Positions 61,286 to 64,000 of a stretch of 64,000 nt of DNA are shown in pieces. Positions within the stretch are counted from its first letter, which is position 1. The number at the start of each line of letters is the position of its first letter. The DNA lies in NCBI GenBank assembly GCA_025403435.1, contig CM046354.1, forward strand, positions 17,052,424 through 17,116,423. The letters run 5' to 3'. The notes under the pieces were generated by a model. It saw only the letters and a list, made by a program, of their open reading frames with translations. It was not told the origin of the DNA and made no database searches. The stretch comes from Artocarpus heterophyllus. Taxonomy: Eukaryota > Streptophyta > Magnoliopsida > Rosales > Moraceae. A program made the position numbers and the translations under genes.

Positions 61286-62110
61286 TGGGCATATAAATAA
61301 GGCTCTTCTCTCCCTAGCGATAAAGAAGTCCAAACCCTATTGTTGTATTTTTATTTGAAACTATTTTTGTATTGAAGAAATATGAAATTGATGTAATGCT
61401 GCTGATGCACATTGCAAGGCGAGAAAACGACAGGTCAAGATGCCAAGATAAGCTCATGCTTAAATCCTCTCTCAGTCGTTTTAGAGCCATCTACGCTACA
61501 ATTTATAGTTTCTATCATCTCTTTTATCCAGAAAAGGGTAAAACATAAACAAAGGATTTGTTTTTTTTTATTATTATTTTTTTCATTTTTTTAAAGATTA
61601 CAAACGTAAATAACTTATATCACAACCAAATAATTACGCACGTGCATAATTCATACATTATTCACACAAGAGAGACAGAGAGGGGTGCCTGAGGAAATTA
61701 GCACAAAAAGTTCAGGTCAGTCTGAAGGAAGTCTCACTGTGGACAGAGCCTAGTAAGTTTTGGCTAGAATAGAAGCAAAAAGGTCCACTCTCATATGTTT
61801 TATCCCAAGTTATTAACTTTAATGGAAAGCCTTGGGAAAAATTTTGCCTCCAAAATTTGTCATATTTTACAAGTCAAAAACCATCTGGAATCTCCACCAA
61901 CATCATCCACGCCAAAATTGAAGCTGAGTACTCTCAAAGAATCAAGTTCAAAAAGAAAAATGCAGACCATTGTTGAAAAAAGATGAGAAATGAAGACCCA
62001 CAACACAAAAGTTACACAATGTAGGGGTCTAAGATTATCGGTCAACACATAACACTTGTACAACTCTTCAAGTGTCTAGCAAGGAATCAAACTTGACCTG
62101 AGATCCTGGG
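61286..62110. other. Intergenic region between EXO70 fragment and PYRD
   Basis: It contains T-runs near 61560 and sequence likely to include the 3' UTR of PYRD on the minus strand (from 62110 downward). The open frame at 61795-61986 has no recognisable similarity. Confidence 0.4.
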
Positions 62111-63920
62111 TCATCTGCAATCTGCCCCAACTGCTTCAACGATGGACTTAAAGCCATCCCTTTCTAAGCATTCAGCCAACTCAGCCTAGGAAAAAATGGA
62201 AAAAGGAAAGAAAGAAATATAAACAACATATAATAAGTTATGCATTATCCACAGATATATTATGAGTAAAGCAGGATCCGAAATAGTTACGTACATTTCC
62301 AATGTGTTCGTTTGTTTTATTTTTATTTTTTCCTTTTTTGGAATGTAAATTAAATTTCCAATGTTAAGAACTATATACGGGTCTTTTCCTCCAGTTGAAC
62401 AATCTTTCACAAGCTGGAAATAAAAGCGTGCGGAGCTACTCAAATGCCATCATATAAAACTTGAGATTTCAACTGAGGACGTTCAAAAGTTACAGGATCT
62501 TTGCCTCAAGTATCAATTGGGCAGAGGCAGAGAGCTATAGCTAAACCTACATTTTCAACCGTGTTTTACAAGAAAGTTCAACCTAACATCCTATCAATTT
62601 GAAGTCTCTTCCTGCAATTAAATCCTATATTGCACAGCCGAAATCAAACTCTGGCCAATTAAAAATCCCACACCGAGTTGTACAAGAAAAATCAACGCCC
62701 ATTACAAACATAAGCAAAACCTGTTTTTGACTTTTCAGCATGCATCAGAAAATACCTTGATTTGGGGAATTAGAGCAGGTCCCCCATAGGCCAATGCTGT
62801 ATATAATTGAACAAGAGTTGCTCCAGCTCTTATTTTTTTATATGCGTCCTCACCGCTAATAAAGAGGCATAGGAGAAGGGTTTAGAAAGTTAATTAAAAA
62901 AGAATATCTTTAAAAAGTACATAACTTTATGCAAGACAAATGGAAGAGATAAAAATAAACAAATAAATAAATCGGTAATATCGGTTATGACTTATGAGTG
63001 GTTTCTAATTTTACCTGCTAACGCCCCCACAACCTATCAGAGGAATTTTTCCCTGGTGAGAAAGAATAAAGGAGTCAACCACTCCATTAATGAATGAAGA
63101 AAAGAAAATATCAAATTAACTAACAAATTAGTGGAAGCAACTTAGCAAGTCAGTATTACGAACTAGGAAGTATACTTATGCATGTATAGAGCCATATTAG
63201 AAAGTGTAATTATGCATGTACACAGCCACACCTAGGTGTCATATTCATCTAGTTAATAAAATATAAAGCCACTTAATGCAAAACAATAACAACAACAACA
63301 ACAACAATAATAATGGACTCTGTATAACTTGAATACGGATGCTTCCTAGTCTTAGAACTAATTGATTCTGAGTCAATATTTCAAAGATATCAAACTTTAG
63401 AGGAATGGTCCAAAAGTGCAAACCCCCCACACCCCCACCAGCATACACCAGGACAAGGGGATATAACATTCTGGGAATGAACTTTATTTATTTATTTATT
63501 TATTGAACGTAGGGTGGGGGATTCAAACTCTTCACCTTTAGGTGGAGTTGGGTGTGGTTTTACCACTAGGCTATGCCTGCAACCACTGGGAGTGAACTTT
63601 TTCTTTATGTTCACTGCATCAAATATTGAGCAACAAGAGTGTGTAAAAATTATGTATTTTGCACATCATTTGCTTTTGCTCTGGAATTCCTTTCCCTCCC
63701 ATCAAGAAAGCTTGGTGAATAACAAGTTACAATCATTACAGCTTAGTAACAGCTTTAAATCATTGCAAAATAGGCAACATACCCTTGTCAAAATATACAT
63801 GTCCTTCAATAGATTGGCGGACATACTGAATAGTGGCTTCCCACTTAACCCACCAGGTTCTGCAGAAACTGGATTTTTACTCACGGGTTCTGGTCTTGAA
63901 ACTGTTGTATTGGATATTAT
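62111..63920 (-). CDS. Dihydroorotate dehydrogenase (quinone), mitochondrial, 3' part
   Basis: This enzyme oxidises dihydroorotate to orotate in pyrimidine synthesis, on the outer face of the inner mitochondrial membrane, using FMN and passing electrons to quinone. Four exons are seen: 63920-63783, 63052-63015, 62855-62756 and 62185-62111 (stop TGA), with GT-AG introns and consistent phases, giving 116 residues plus stop. The translation begins [17 protein letters not shown] and continues with [20 protein letters not shown], then [58 protein letters not shown] and ends EAVGADCR. The GCGGVSSGEDA and GATLVQLYT segments bind the FMN phosphate in this family. The 5' exons (targeting peptide, membrane helix, catalytic Ser region) lie beyond the right edge. 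A SINE sits in the 63053-63782 intron. What is visible looks intact. Confidence 0.95.
63286..63313. repeat. (AAC)n/(AAT)n microsatellite
   Basis: About seven AAC units followed by AAT units, within a PYRD intron. Confidence 0.85.
63486..63585 (-). mobile_element. tRNA-derived SINE, about 100 bp, in a PYRD intron
   Basis: On the minus strand, the body starts near 'tggttgcaggcatagcctag', contains an A-box-like TAGCCTAGTGG and a B-box-like GTTTGAATCC (one change from the consensus), and ends in an (AAAT)n tail. It is flanked by 15-bp direct repeats, 'ctgggaatgaacttt' (63471-63485) and 'ctgggagtgaacttt' (63586-63600), matching at 14 of 15 bases. This fits a retroposed tRNA-like SINE; it is unusually short because almost nothing follows the tRNA-related part. 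Confidence 0.75.
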
Positions 63921-64000
63921 CTAGGAAATAAATAAGAGAGGAATTAGCTATGAAGTTATAGTGCACCAGGTAGATAGCATTTGTACAAGTTCACAGAATG

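Noticed and set aside
63486..63585. tRNA gene on the minus strand
   Set aside because: A- and B-box-like sequences are present, but the B box is altered, no cloverleaf is convincing, and the (AAAT)n tail with target duplications indicates a SINE.

Overview
The window looks like gene-poor, AT-rich nuclear DNA from a flowering plant, most likely a eudicot. Genes are split by AT-rich GT-AG introns, the recognisable proteins are plant-type, and most of the sequence is transposon debris: CACTA elements, a Ty1/copia element, solo LTRs, MITEs, foldback elements and a tRNA-derived SINE. I cannot name the species. I see no bacterial operon, CRISPR array, rRNA gene or organellar gene.

Host genes. Two are convincing. 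The minus strand at 46022-51837 carries a complete nine-exon gene for CNOT9/CAF40 (RCD1-like), a subunit of the CCR4-NOT deadenylase complex; the exons join to a 323-residue protein with every phase consistent. The minus strand at the right edge carries the last four coding exons of dihydroorotate dehydrogenase (PYRD), which continues past position 64000. Between them, facing PYRD, is a 5'-truncated, frameshifted EXO70 C-terminal fragment at 60426-61285.

Mobile DNA. About 13.4-23.46 kb is a roughly 10 kb CACTA (En/Spm) element read on the minus strand. It has a TNP2-type transposase pseudogene (18.4-21.7 kb) and a second gene (14.4-17.05 kb) that joins a Ptta/En/Spm-type domain to a degenerate Ulp1-like protease end. 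A 933-bp solo LTR with perfect CCCAT target duplications sits inside it and holds a GC-rich 16-bp minisatellite. At 28877-33139 is a second CACTA element in plus orientation, flanked by TCA, whose transposase is broken mainly at tryptophan codons. A small CACTA derivative lies at 58.5-59.57 kb. At 36072-40480 is a young Ty1/copia element with about 97.7% identical LTRs. It has no gag or protease; a 214-bp palindrome occupies that position.

The remainder holds three copies of a non-coding dispersed repeat (2.6-4.76, 10.35-12.24 and 55.9-56.56 kb), two foldback elements (5.9-6.6 and 27.7-28.7 kb), a hAT-type MITE, three MITE families, a 100-bp SINE in a PYRD intron, a degenerate array of eight hairpin motifs (54.1-55.4 kb), several short tandem duplications and microsatellites. 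I found no convincing new multi-gene system. The most informative observations are the gag-replacing palindrome, the tryptophan-to-stop pattern, the cluster of tandem duplications inside one CACTA element, the nested solo LTR and the hairpin array.
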